From contig JAJEAY010000103.1 of NCBI GenBank assembly GCA_022824145.1, forward strand, positions 1-64,000: 64,000 nt of DNA, in the 5' to 3' direction. The translations under genes were made by a program, and so were the position numbers. The notes beneath the pieces were generated by a model. That model was not told the origin of the DNA, made no database searches, and saw only the letters and a list, made by a program, of their open reading frames with translations. This document shows positions 17,151 to 25,711 of the stretch, in pieces. The stretch comes from Rhodobacter sp. GTDB lineage: Bacteria > Pseudomonadota > Alphaproteobacteria > Rhodobacterales > Rhodobacteraceae. Each line of letters begins with the position of its first letter. Position 1 is the first letter of the stretch.

Positions 17151-17598
17151 CTGCTGGCAGTGAACGCGTTCGGAGATCACTTCGTAACCGTCTTCCGACA
17201 GGCCGTCGATCTTCGGCGGCTCCGCTATGATTTCGGTCACCGGGGTGTCCCCGCTGTAGCGCAGCCCGCTGTAGCCGACCGAGTCGCCGCGCTCCTTCCT
17301 GCGGCCGGGTTTTCCGTCGCGGTGGCTGTCCCCGCCACCAGCTCCGCGATCCGCTTTTCCTGCGCCGCGATCGTCGCGGCCATCTCCGCCGCCAGACCGT
17401 CATGGAGTTCCGCCAGCCGCCCGGACAGCCCGATCAGCGGGCGGGGCATCTCTCCTCGGACTCCGAAGGAAGCGCGCCGCTCCCGAGCCAGCGGGACAGA
17501 TCCCTCCCGAGCGTCCCGGCATCCCGGGCAATGCGGGCGGCCTCGGACAGGGCATCCCGGCTCATCCGCCCGTCGCCGCCTTCCGCCAATGTCATGCC
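17151..17598 (-). mobile_element. IS66-like element fragment (tnpC 5' part)
   Basis: Read on the minus strand, an ORF MPRPLIGLSGRLAELHDGLA leads through QEKRIAELVAG and, after a one-base frameshift, into KERGDSVGYSGLRYSGDTPV and IIAEPPKIDGLSEDGYEVIS, segments like the N-terminal half of IS66 TnpC. An upstream 54-codon ORF starts at 17598. The fragment ends inside the truncated MFS gene. No terminal inverted repeats were identified, so the element is a remnant. Confidence 0.55.
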
Positions 17599-17641
17599 GC
17601 CATCGCCGCCTCCGAAGTGATTCGAACGGACGGCCTTTCAC

Positions 17642-18010
17642 TGCCGGGAGGCTTCTATGCCGTCAAACGAAAAACCGCACCGGGGACCGGCATCCGACGC
17701 CGTGCGTCAATCGCTTACCGTTTGGGAGCATACCGGGGAGTTCGGGCTTTTCATTTCCCCGAACGTCGCGAGTATCAGGATCAAAAGCCTGAACGAGACG
17801 TGGACAGGCATTAATTCCCGGACTTCACTCCGTTCGGCGAAGTCCTCCAAGCAAACGCCAAAAGTCCTATATCCCGTAGCGCACTGGTCCATCGGAGGAC
17901 TTTGAAAGACGATGGCGCGTGGTGCTGGCCTTCATGGTGCGTACCTTTTTTACGTGCCCCGGATTGGCGGTGTTTTCGATTGCGGTGCGGGCTTGGGTCA
18001 CCCGGGACGT
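17642..18010. other. Intergenic sequence beside the IS66-like remnant
   Basis: A plus-strand frame starting at 17657 (81 codons, FGLFISPNVASIRIKS) has no recognisable family. The rest is the 3' flank of the minus-strand dienelactone hydrolase gene. Nothing else can be supported. Confidence 0.35.
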
Positions 18011-18916
18011 TCAACGCAGATGTGTGTCAAAGAATGTGATCGTACGGTCCCAGGCCAAATTCGCGGCATCTGGAGCGTAGCGCGGCGTGGAATCGTTGTG
18101 AAAGCCGTGGTTTGCGCCCTCATAGACATAGGCGGTGTAGGTCTTTCCATGGGCCTTGAGCGCCGCCTCGTAAGCTGGCCACCTTTCATTGATGCGGGTG
18201 TCATGTTCGGCGAACTGCAGGAGGAGTGGCGCCTCAATACCGGCGACTTCACTCTCGTCCGCCGGACGTCCATAGAACGGAACCGAGGCGCCAAGGTCGG
18301 AATAGGCCGCGGCCATCGCGTTGCAAACGCCACCTCCCCAACAAAAGCCGACGCATCCGACGCGCCCGGTGGTGGAATCATCGCTGACCAAATGTTCGTA
18401 CGCCGCGAAGAAATCGCTCCTTAGCTTCTGACGATCCATTGTGCGCTGTAATTCCCTGCCTTCTTCGTCCGTGCCAGGGTATCCGCCCACGGCGGTCAGG
18501 CCGTCAGGCGCCAGTGCGACAAACCCGGCCTTCGCCACTCGGCGCGCGACATCTTCAATGTACGGGTTGAGGCCACGGTTTTCGTGAACCACCACAACGG
18601 CGGGAAGCGGACCGGTCGCTGCAGCTGGTTTCACAAAATACCCGCGCACCTCGCCGTGACCATTTGGTGAAGGATAGACGATGTAGGTTGCGGTGATGTC
18701 CGGGTCTTCAAGGCTGACCTGTTGGGCCAGGGCATAATTTGGCGAAAGTATATCCAGAAGCGTGGCGGCGGTGAGCCCGCCCACGGCGAACTTTGCGGCA
18801 CTGTTCAGGAATTCACGTTTCGTGATTTCTCCATGCGCGTAGTAGTCATAGATTTCGAACAATTCCTGGTCAAAATCGTCCGCTGAGAAATGCCGTTGTG
18901 GCGATAGCTTGTTCAT
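18011..18916 (-). CDS. Dienelactone hydrolase family protein, exported
   Basis: This alpha/beta hydrolase of 301 aa has the dienelactone hydrolase nucleophile elbow GFCWGGG (Cys nucleophile), the acid in AEHDTRIN, and the His in GANHGFHN. The N-terminus has KREFLNSAAKFAVGG, a Tat-like or signal-anchor segment, so the enzyme is probably periplasmic. The ATG at 18916 is chosen because AAAGGGG lies nine bases upstream; an ATG at 18925 would abut that site. It lies upstream, in opposite order, of an EF-hand protein. The physiological ester or lactone is unknown. Confidence 0.88.
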   Translation of the reverse strand: MNKLSPQRHFSADDFDQELFEIYDYYAHGEITKREFLNSAAKFAVGGLTAATLLDILSPNYALAQQVSLEDPDITATYIVYPSPNGHGEVRGYFVKPAAATGPLPAVVVVHENRGLNPYIEDVARRVAKAGFVALAPDGLTAVGGYPGTDEEGRELQRTMDRQKLRSDFFAAYEHLVSDDSTTGRVGCVGFCWGGGVCNAMAAAYSDLGASVPFYGRPADESEVAGIEAPLLLQFAEHDTRINERWPAYEAALKAHGKTYTAYVYEGANHGFHNDSTPRYAPDAANLAWDRTITFFDTHLR

Positions 18917-19015
18917 AGGTGTCATCCCCTTTGAATTGAACGTCTTTCCGCAGAACGCAGCATGCCATATTACTGACGCCGCCGCTTCGCTTCATCTAAC
19001 CTTGTAGCGGCTGGT

Positions 19016-19471
19016 CTACTTGTCCTCGTCGGATCGGCCGATCAGGCGTTGGTATTCCTCGTTGAACTCCTCAACCGTCACGAGACCGTCGCCATTGTCA
19101 TCGTGCTGCTGGAATCGATCCACCATACGTTCGCGCATCGCTTCCAGCCAGAGCGTTTCGTATTCCTGGAGATCAAGCATTCCGTCTTGGTTGGTATCGT
19201 GCCTTTTCAGCTGCGCTTCCCGTGCCTCAAGAAGCTCTTCCTGGGTCAGTTCGCCATCGCCGTCTGTGTCATAGAAGTCAACCAGGCCGGACATCATGCC
19301 TCTCCCGCCGCGATGCCCGTAGCCAAGTTTGTGATTGACAGGATGGACGTAGTTTTGGGAGTCGTTGACGCTCGGGAACGTTGGCGCGACTTGTGCAGAG
19401 AGCGACGTTGGTGCCGCGATTGCGATTGCCAGTACCAAGGTTGGAGTGGCAAGATGATGGATTTCGGTCAT
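19016..19471 (-). CDS. Secreted EF-hand calcium-binding protein
   Basis: This 151-aa protein begins with a signal peptide (HLATPTLVLAIAIAAPTSLSAQ) and carries three EF-hand loops: DTDGDGELTQEE, DTNQDGMLDLQE and DDNGDGLVTVEE. Mature protein is acidic and presumably binds calcium in the periplasm or outside. The start at 19471 is fixed by AAAGGAC just upstream; the frame continues 54 codons further without sense. In many Alphaproteobacteria such proteins sit beside a two-component system, which fits the broken response regulator on the opposite strand next door. Confidence 0.88.
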   Translation of the reverse strand: MTEIHHLATPTLVLAIAIAAPTSLSAQVAPTFPSVNDSQNYVHPVNHKLGYGHRGGRGMMSGLVDFYDTDGDGELTQEELLEAREAQLKRHDTNQDGMLDLQEYETLWLEAMRERMVDRFQQHDDNGDGLVTVEEFNEEYQRLIGRSDEDK

Positions 19472-19701
19472 TTTGATGTCCTTTCTGACTTTGGCGCCAG
19501 ATGCGCACGAGCCAATGAGAGTGTCTTTCAATTTAACACTAGCTGAGCTTGAAGCTGGCGCGAGGCGGATTTCGTCGCTACCTATGTCAAAGTAGGGTAT
19601 TGCGACAGTTTGCGTCAACTTGTCGTTCACCACGCCGCTTCGATCTTGGACGTGACCGGAAACTGGCCATAGATCGGATTGGAAAGTCAGAAGGAAGCCG
19701 C

Positions 19702-20340
19702 TTGGAAAGGCCTACGCCGCAAATACTGATCGTCGACGATGCCCGCGATATCAGAGTTCCGCTGGGAATTTATCTGCGCAGGCATGGCTTCCGAACCCAG
19801 CTTGCAGCCGATGCTGCAGAGGCCGCGACATCCTGGATGCGAGTTCGATCTCGCTTGTGGTTTTAGACATCAGATGCCGGGGGAGGATGGGCTGAGCCTG
19901 TGTCGGTGGTTGGCCGCCCAGGGCGGCCCGCCTGTGGTATTGCTGACGGCTATGGCCGATGACGCAGACCGCATAGTCGGGCTGGAACTTGGTGTGGACG
20001 ACTATGTCGTCAAGCCCTTCAATCCACGTGAATTGCTTGCCCCCATCCGAACCGTTCTGCGCCGCGCCGCAGTGCCGGAACCCGCGGTCTCCGCAGTCAG
20101 CCGCCGCTTTGGACCTTGGCGGCATGAGGCCGCCGCGCGGACGGTCACGCCTGCCGACGGGCGGGTCGTTGCCCTGAAATTGGGCGAGGACCGCCTTCTG
20201 TCAGTGCTTTTGGACCATCCTCTTACCGCGCAAGAAACACGCTTGGGGCGACGCTGGTCGTGTCTTTCTGTACCTCTGCTACGTAGCTTCCGTTTCTGAC
20301 GAAGACTTTTCAATCGCTCGATCACCTTAACACCCGGTTG
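19702..20340 (+). pseudogene. OmpR-type response regulator, frameshifted and truncated
   Basis: A TTG start (19702) with AAGGAAG upstream opens ILIVDDARDIRVPLGIYLRR, a receiver domain. The frame changes around 19830, so that LDASSISLVVLDI appears in the next frame, and again at about 19875, after which RMPGEDGLSLCRWLAAQGGP, the conserved Thr/Ala region and LGVDDYVVKPFNPRELL follow. The winged-helix effector domain is incomplete and garbled after about 20200, and no sensor kinase follows. Two indels plus loss of the 3' end make this a pseudogene. Confidence 0.85.
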
Positions 20341-20774
20341 TCCCGAAACGTCCGATTGACAAATTGAGTCGGTGACATGATCGTCTACGTAGCCACCTTG
20401 ATCTTCATAGCACTTGCCACTGAGGGCACGGGCGGGAACGTCAGGTCGTGAACGGGAAATCCGGACGATCGAGGTCCGGACGGATAGCGGGTGATTGATG
20501 CCAGTGGATGCGGATCCTGAATTCTTGTGGATGGAGTAGAAACGTCATTGTCCGAGCAATCGCCATCTGGTGAGTGTCGCAGCCTAGATGCGCGTATGGC
20601 AGCAGTCATGGCGACATCGGAGTTTGAGTTTGATCTCAGACCGATGGGTCACATCGCCGATGCGTTCATGATAGGTAGCCAAGTGACGGCCGGGCGGTTC
20701 GACTGGTGAAGGCAGGGGTGAGGGCAACTTTTCTTTGGACGCGCTTCCTCCGTCTTCAAAGCTGGTTCTGTTTT

Positions 20775-20795
20775 CGTTTCAAATTAAGTGAAACG
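20775..20795. promoter_or_regulatory. CGTTTCA inverted repeat upstream of fic
   Basis: Arms CGTTTCA and TGAAACG are perfect and separated by 7 bp, 73 bp before the fic start. The same sequence element recurs as half-sites at the start codon. It is the likely operator for the winged-helix domain of the Fic protein itself. Confidence 0.6.
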
Positions 20796-20836
20796 ATACA
20801 TTGACTTTCTGGGAATATCATTCAAAATTAACGACA

Positions 20837-20870
20837 TAATCGTTTCATATCCGGGACTAATCGTTTCATG
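20837..20870. promoter_or_regulatory. Two TAATCGTTTCAT direct repeats spanning the fic start
   Basis: The 12-bp sequence TAATCGTTTCAT occurs at 20837-20848 and again at 20858-20869, 21 bp apart, about two helical turns. The second copy includes the ATG of fic. Binding here would block translation initiation or transcription start, fitting tight autorepression. Confidence 0.55.
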
Positions 20871-22154
20871 GCGCTCTCCGACCAAAAAATATTGGACTAC
20901 ATAGCCGCCCATCCCGGCGCACGGCGGGAAGAAATAAGGCGGCATGCCGTCCCGAATGCCAGTAACCCGACAGTTTGGCGTGTCCTCAGGCGGTTGGTGG
21001 AGGAAAACAAGCTGGGTGTCTCTGGCAGGGGCAGGGCCACCGGTTACCGCTTGGTCGGCGCTGATGAGGTCCGTGCCCACCTTGCCAAACCTTATAACCG
21101 GCGCAGGCCGACGAGCTACAGCAAGGACTTCATTGATCGCTACGTGCCGGACAGAACTTTCTATCTTAGTACTGCCGAGAGGGAGCGCCTGCGGATTGCT
21201 GGCACGCCCAACTCACCGCACCTCCCGGCAGGCACCTATGCCAGGCGCATTCTCGAACGGCTTCTTGTCGATCTATCCTGGGCGTCATCGCGGATGGAAG
21301 GGAACACCTATTCGATCCTTGAAACCGAGCGGCTCATCCGGCTGGGCGAAGAGGCCTCTGGCAAGGACCGCAAGGATGCGGTCATGATTCTGAATCACAA
21401 GGAGGCGATCCAATACGTGGTGGACAATCTTGACGCAATCACTATCAGCCGACCCGACCTTACCAACATTCATGCCCTGCTTGCGAACGGCCTTCTTGTC
21501 GACTCCGCAATGGCGGGCCGGCTGCGCCGCATGCCCGTTGGCATTACTCACTCAAACTACAGGCCGCTGGATGATCAATTTGAAATTGAGGAAGAGTTCA
21601 CGGTCCTCGTCGGTAAGGCGGCAGCCATCACCGATCCGTTCGAGCAGTCTTTTTTCATGCTCGTTCACATCCCTTATCTGCAGGCTTTCGTTGACATCAA
21701 CAAGAGAACCTCCCGGATTGCGTCCAACATTCCGCTTCTGAAGAATGACCTTGCTCCAATGTCGTTTCTGACCATGGATGACGTCGATTACATTGACGGA
21801 TTGATCGGAATATACGAGTTGAATAACGTTGCCCTTCTGCGCGATGCCTATATAGACGCCTATTTGGCTTCGGCAGAAAACTATCGCATCCTGCGGGCTG
21901 AAATTGATACGCCGGACAAGGCCGTACTTATCTACCGTGAATTCGTGCGTGAAGCGGTCAGGCGCTGCGTGCTCGAACGGAAAGGATTCGATCCTGATCT
22001 GGTTATGGTATTGGCAACTGCGGCAGAGATCCCGGCAGAAGATCGTGAGCATGTGGTTCGCTATGTTGGAAACGAGATTCATGGCCTGCACGAAGGCAAT
22101 GCAATTCGCTACCGATTAGGGGTCGCCGATCTGGAACGCACCAAGCGACCATAG
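20868..22154 (+). CDS. Fic-family protein with N-terminal winged helix and atypical active site
   Basis: This 428-aa protein has a winged helix-turn-helix at residues 1-65 (REEIRRHAVPNASNPTVWRV), a class II inhibitory motif S140-S-R-M-E144-G-N, and a Fic core. Fic enzymes AMPylate or otherwise modify target proteins using the loop HxFx(D/E)GNxRxxR. Here the loop reads QAFVDINKRTSR (272-283): the catalytic His is Gln272 and the Gly is Ile277, while Phe, Asp, Asn and both Arg remain. Classical AMP transfer is therefore doubtful. I recall related bacterial Fic proteins with FxDxNKRTSR, so this may be a subfamily. The DNA-binding domain and repeats upstream suggest autoregulation. Confidence 0.88.
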   Translation: MALSDQKILDYIAAHPGARREEIRRHAVPNASNPTVWRVLRRLVEENKLGVSGRGRATGYRLVGADEVRAHLAKPYNRRRPTSYSKDFIDRYVPDRTFYLSTAERERLRIAGTPNSPHLPAGTYARRILERLLVDLSWASSRMEGNTYSILETERLIRLGEEASGKDRKDAVMILNHKEAIQYVVDNLDAITISRPDLTNIHALLANGLLVDSAMAGRLRRMPVGITHSNYRPLDDQFEIEEEFTVLVGKAAAITDPFEQSFFMLVHIPYLQAFVDINKRTSRIASNIPLLKNDLAPMSFLTMDDVDYIDGLIGIYELNNVALLRDAYIDAYLASAENYRILRAEIDTPDKAVLIYREFVREAVRRCVLERKGFDPDLVMVLATAAEIPAEDREHVVRYVGNEIHGLHEGNAIRYRLGVADLERTKRP

Positions 22155-22952
22155 ATGGAAAGCCGTCCTTTGATGCATCAGCAATCCTTGCTGTCGGGGC
22201 ACCAGAAGCTACAGTTAGAAGAGCCCTGGTCGGCCAGGCGATGTCTCTCGTGCATCTTTTGCACTGCGAAGTTCCTGTAACGAATGAAAATGAATCGGGT
22301 CGGATTCGTCATGCAGGACTCGGTGCAGAAATCATTTATGGGCTGTTCCCATGCCTGCGGGAAAGCGCGGCCAATCGCCAGGTATCTGCGCTTTTCGCCG
22401 CCACCGACATGAAGCTAACAGGATTGCCTGATCCAGGAGGAAATCCAGATGCTGGAATTCCGCCTTGCCGTCAAAGCGGCCGTCAGATGCGCCCGAAACC
22501 TGCTTCAGCTTCCCCGGTATGGGAGGTCAGGATGAAAGAGCCGATGCCGACAGTTCCGGCGGGAAAATTCGGGAATTCAATGCATTAGGCGGCAGATAAG
22601 GCATAACTCGGTTATCGGCGTCTTCTTCGATGTTATGACTGCCTCCTTTTGTTGCGGCCACTCCGTTTTCCGGGACGCAACAGGAGCAGAACATCGCAGT
22701 GTGCAGCCGGAAACCCAGCCCGCCGCAAACCCATTGGATACAACGATGACCTTCGGTCAGGACGGCCTGAAAACACTGCTCGACTGGCTACGAAGCGGCC
22801 TTCGTTCAAAGCTGTTGTGTTGGAACGCGACGCAAGCGTCAATCTAAGAGCACAAGATCGACATTGCATATTCGCATTAGCCGGACGGCCCGGATCAGCT
22901 ATGCCCTAGGACAGCCAGTTGATTGAGACCGACCGAAGGCAAGAGTCGCGTA
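22155..22952. other. Gene-poor stretch downstream of fic
   Basis: No gene is supported over these ~800 bp. A plus-strand frame of 115 codons (22241-22588) has no ribosome-binding site or family. The segment 22655-22830 is one copy of a dispersed repeat listed separately. The rest appears to be decayed sequence. Confidence 0.4.
22655..22830 (+). repeat. Dispersed repeat, copy A
   Basis: This segment resembles 54728-54895 in the same orientation. Shared blocks include CAGTGTGCAGCCGGAAACCC versus CAATGCGCAGTCCGAAACCC, the identical GTCAGGACGGCCTGAA, and a related CTTCGTTCAAAG/GTCTTTCAAAG end. Both copies lie in gene-poor sequence. It may be a mobile-element remnant; no transposase motif is evident. 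Confidence 0.5.
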
Positions 22953-23520
22953 CTACGCTCGACGCCAATCTTGGCAACAGCTTAGATTCATGCTCGAAGG
23001 ACTTCCGGCAATTCCAGAGAGATTGGCCAGTCTGGACGGGTGGAGCGACGATTCCTGTCGTGTGAGCGATGACTGGATGCGAAAGAAGTCCTCAATTACC
23101 CGAGCCATATCGATGCGGGTGGAAAGGAGGGCACCGTGTGCGATCCGATTTCGGATGTTGTAGAGTTCTATGGTTCTCTTCCGGTCGTTGCTGCCTTTTT
23201 CCAGCACCAGTGTCAGTCGGTTCTCGAAACACAGTCCTGAGAGCTTGCGATCATCGGGGTTGTTAAGGGACCAAGCACGACGATACTGCCAATCTTGGTA
23301 GCGACTGTCCGGCGCGGATCGCCTCGCGGCAGGCTTCTTCTATGTCGGCCTCAAGCTGTCCCCAAGCGAGCACGAAGTAGGCTTGGTCGTTGATCTTCTG
23401 CTTTTGATCGATCGGCCCCTGTGCCAGTTCGTCGCTTGCCTCGGTATCCGCCTGCAGGAGGCTCTGGAAATGGAGGTCGATCTGTTCGTATGCTGCGGCA
23501 ACGGCGGGAAGACCGCTCAC
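22953..23520 (-). pseudogene. HEPN-domain protein, single frameshift
   Basis: The first frame (MSGLPAVAAAYEQIDLHFQS ... FVLAWGQLEADIEEACREAI) ends at 23263; the second continues with DSRYQDWQYRRAWSLNN, DRKLSGLCFENRLTL and then YNIRNRIAHG, the Rx4-6H HEPN RNase motif. One missing base near 23300 joins them into a ~190-aa protein, so this may be a recent mutation or an assembly error. HEPN RNases act in toxin-antitoxin and phage-defence systems. The start overlaps the stop of the upstream 120-aa ORF as ATGA, indicating a coupled pair. Confidence 0.65.
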
Positions 23521-23879
23521 AGAAGGATGCGCCTTAACCAGCCGCCCGTCACCGCTTCACGGTCGTAACGCCGTTCGGCGCGAGAGACCTCCCATCTCGG
23601 CGGCGCGAAGTTATCCGCCGTATCGACGATAAAGTAAAAGTGGCCATCGCGTTTCAGGTCCACTCGGCCGTTTTCGCCAATGATCCAGAGGGCGCGTGGC
23701 TTGAACTGGGCGCACTGTCCCTCGCGGTTGCTGAGTTCGAGCGTTGGAATCCGTTTCGCTGTTACGGCGAATTTCTGCATCAGCGGCTCATGTGAGACCA
23801 CTGGTGCACCCTGTCGGATCTCCCAACCATCTGGCAACCAGTCTTCGATCACTGCGTAGAGCCCGTTCAAGCGCTCCAC
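23517..23879 (-). CDS. Unknown protein paired with the HEPN gene
   Basis: A 120-aa frame with a GTG start (23879) and a 4-bp overlap with the HEPN gene. It has the composition of a real protein (DGWEIRQGAPVVSHEPL, LWIIGENGRVDLKRDG) without Cys clusters or membrane segments. I do not recognise the family. The coding sequence may begin further upstream in another frame (MQRTFSDASMAR at about 23945), with a shift near 23880. Pairing with HEPN makes it a candidate antitoxin or co-effector, by position only. Confidence 0.5.
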   Translation of the reverse strand: MERLNGLYAVIEDWLPDGWEIRQGAPVVSHEPLMQKFAVTAKRIPTLELSNREGQCAQFKPRALWIIGENGRVDLKRDGHFYFIVDTADNFAPPRWEVSRAERRYDREAVTGGWLRRILL

Positions 23880-23928
23880 CTAGCCATCGATGCGTCGCTG
23901 AACGTTCGCTGCATCGACCGTATCGTGG

Positions 23929-24267
23929 TTACTTCGTCCAAAACCGTGTCCATCGAACCATTCCGCTTGCGGTTTGTGTCTGAGAGTCGCCGACTATCCG
24001 CGCCCTGCTGTCGGTTGCACAACCTATGTGAAGCGCGCGGTCGCGAATCAACTCCGTGATCAAATTTATCCAGTCGACCGAATTCCAGGAGCTTTGCGGC
24101 TTCACTGTGCGCCGTTGAGCGTTCTCGTCGAGGTTCCGGATCCACCGTCTCAGCGTCGTCGCCGGATCCTTCATGCCAGCCAGGTTGCGCATCTTGCGGG
24201 ACGCCTCTCCGAAGCTCTCGGAAACGACCATGCCTGCGACGACGTTCGTCGCGCCAAGTGCGGCCAT
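23929..24267 (-). CDS. Unknown protein upstream of the HEPN pair
   Basis: The frame reads MAALGATNVVAGMVVSESFG and on through NLAGMKDPATTLRRWIRNLD and SVDWINLITELIRDRALHIG, which looks coding. Similar-quality sequence continues about 13 codons upstream (LQIQHLCGSDLALALERR) to a stop, so the 5' end may be missing or shifted, and the 3' end may also be frameshifted. No family is recognised. It probably belonged to the same operon as the two genes downstream. Confidence 0.4.
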   Translation of the reverse strand: MAALGATNVVAGMVVSESFGEASRKMRNLAGMKDPATTLRRWIRNLDENAQRRTVKPQSSWNSVDWINLITELIRDRALHIGCATDSRARIVGDSQTQTASGMVRWTRFWTK

Positions 24268-25054
24268 CCGCCTTTCAAGCGCCAGGGCAAGATCTGATCC
24301 GCAGAGATGCTGGATCTGTAGTCAAGGCATCGACAAAGTGTCCGTTCATCCCCCACGGATCCGAAACGCGAAGCGAAGGACTTCCCGAATTTCTGGGACC
24401 GCTCCATTGGGTTGCGGCATTTCAGGCAATCGGGCGCCGGAGGTGCCGTGTCCATCCGTTCAGGCAGCGACCTTGTCGCACTTACGCGTCTCTGGAGCGC
24501 GTCACGTTCCAGGTCGCGATCGGGAGTCCGTCAATATCCGCTGTCTCTCGGCTTTCCAGGCCGCAATCAAGCTTCGGAACCTGTCTGGCGAGACCTGAGC
24601 GCACTGCCGCCTCGAACGCGGACAGCCGGACTGGGGCCGGGCCGCGATCCCGAAACAGGTGGTGTGGTCGAATGCGACAAGGACAGTGGGAGCCAGACGA
24701 TAGGGAAGAGGAAAAATCCGGGAAAAGCGCGGCGAACCATCGGACTCCTGCGCTTTTCGCGGACGTCGACAATTCCTTGCGAAAGGAGCCGATTTCGGCT
24801 TGGTTCTTTCCGATCCTCTTGGCGGAATAACTCTTGTTATTGAACAAGGTCCGGTCATCACTGAATTCGATGATGCTGGTTACGAATTTCGGATGTATGA
24901 CTCGGCTGTCGCGCATTATCGTAGCCACGATGGGCCGGGCTGGACAGGCGGAGGCAGCGTCGTGGCGCTTCGCGACAGCTATCGTGGCTTTCGTCCCCTG
25001 TCCAATTCGCACTGGAAGCGGCTCGCCACCTGCGCGGTGCCGCAGTTAAGTGTG
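24268..25054. other. Gene-poor stretch with a copy of the 16.4-kb repeat
   Basis: No intact gene is supported. About 24690-24790 resembles 16419-16500: both contain GGGAA...GGAAAAGCGCGGCGAACC and a related stretch ending GTCGACAA. Open frames on both strands (e.g. 24482-25012 minus) lack family motifs. This marks the right edge of the accessory zone before the carbohydrate island. Confidence 0.4.
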
Positions 25055-25711
25055 TCAAGCATCCTGAACGCCGTACCCGTTGAACAAATCAAGCGTTTCG
25101 CCGATCTCCTCGTTTGACAGGATCACCGGATCGCCCAATTGCTTAGCAAGTGAGTACTGACGCGCGATGGCTTCGAGCTCGATGGTGCGCCACATGGCCT
25201 GCTCGATGCCCATGCCAGCAGCAACCATCCCGTGATTGGCCATGAGGCAGGCCATCCGGCCTTTCATTGCCAATACAACCGCTTCGGCAAGCTCCGAAGT
25301 TCCAAAGGAATGATAGCCCGCGCAACGCACATCCGTGCCTCCGAATGCCGCAATCATGTAATGGCAGGCGGGTATCGGCTTGCGGAGGACCGCAAGCGCC
25401 GTGCAATGGGGCGGATGCGCATGCACCACCGCCGAAATGTCCGCCCGTTCCTTGAGGAGCCGCCAGTGAAAACGCCACTCGGATGACGGCCTGAGTGGAC
25501 CTTCCCATTCTCCTGTCATTTCACTTGACAAATCCATGGAAGCGATCATTTCGGGATTCATCTTGCAGTAGGGCGTGGCCGAGGGTGAGATCAGCATCCT
25601 GTTCCCGAGGCGGACGGAAATGTTTCCGGAAGTGCCTTGGTTGAGACCGGAAGCGTTCATCTCAAGACAGGCTTCGACAATTTCCTGTCGGAGATCGGCT
25701 TCAGTGGTCAT
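25055..25711 (-). CDS. Class II aldolase (FucA/AraD type)
   Basis: This zinc-dependent aldolase/epimerase fold protein of 218 aa has GLNQGTSGNISVR, the substrate phosphate loop SPSATPY, the acidic residue in RPSSEWRFHWRL, and the zinc ligands HAHPPH and NHG. FucA-type enzymes split ketose 1-phosphates (fuculose, ribulose, xylulose 1-phosphate) into DHAP and a small aldehyde. It is the last gene of the long minus-strand operon that also supplies a kinase and a GlpD-like dehydrogenase, and it overlaps the ligase-like gene by 4 bp. Exact substrate unknown. Confidence 0.9.
   Translation of the reverse strand: MTTEADLRQEIVEACLEMNASGLNQGTSGNISVRLGNRMLISPSATPYCKMNPEMIASMDLSSEMTGEWEGPLRPSSEWRFHWRLLKERADISAVVHAHPPHCTALAVLRKPIPACHYMIAAFGGTDVRCAGYHSFGTSELAEAVVLAMKGRMACLMANHGMVAAGMGIEQAMWRTIELEAIARQYSLAKQLGDPVILSNEEIGETLDLFNGYGVQDA

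Larger units (their letters stand above)
20431..20883 (+). repeat. Island-flanking repeat, copy 2 (dehydrogenase 3' remnant plus fic promoter)
   Basis: This is the counterpart of 13409-13812. Within it, 20527-20709 still reads as the last 60 residues of the sugar dehydrogenase (SEQSPSG, FEFDLRP, ADAFMIGSQVTAGRFDW), but upstream codons are scrambled and there is no start, so it is a pseudogene fragment. The spacer and fic promoter are retained and fic is intact. It has an extra 21 bp before fic compared with copy 1. Confidence 0.8.

Noticed and set aside
17237..17641. A 134-codon minus-strand frame taken as one gene
   Set aside because: Only parts of it match IS66-like protein; the rest is out of frame, so it is annotated as a fragment instead.
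22241..22588. A 115-codon plus-strand frame downstream of fic
   Set aside because: No ribosome-binding site, low-information composition and no family.
24482..25012. A 176-codon minus-strand frame
   Set aside because: No ribosome-binding site, no motif, and it spans a repeat copy; not supported as a gene.
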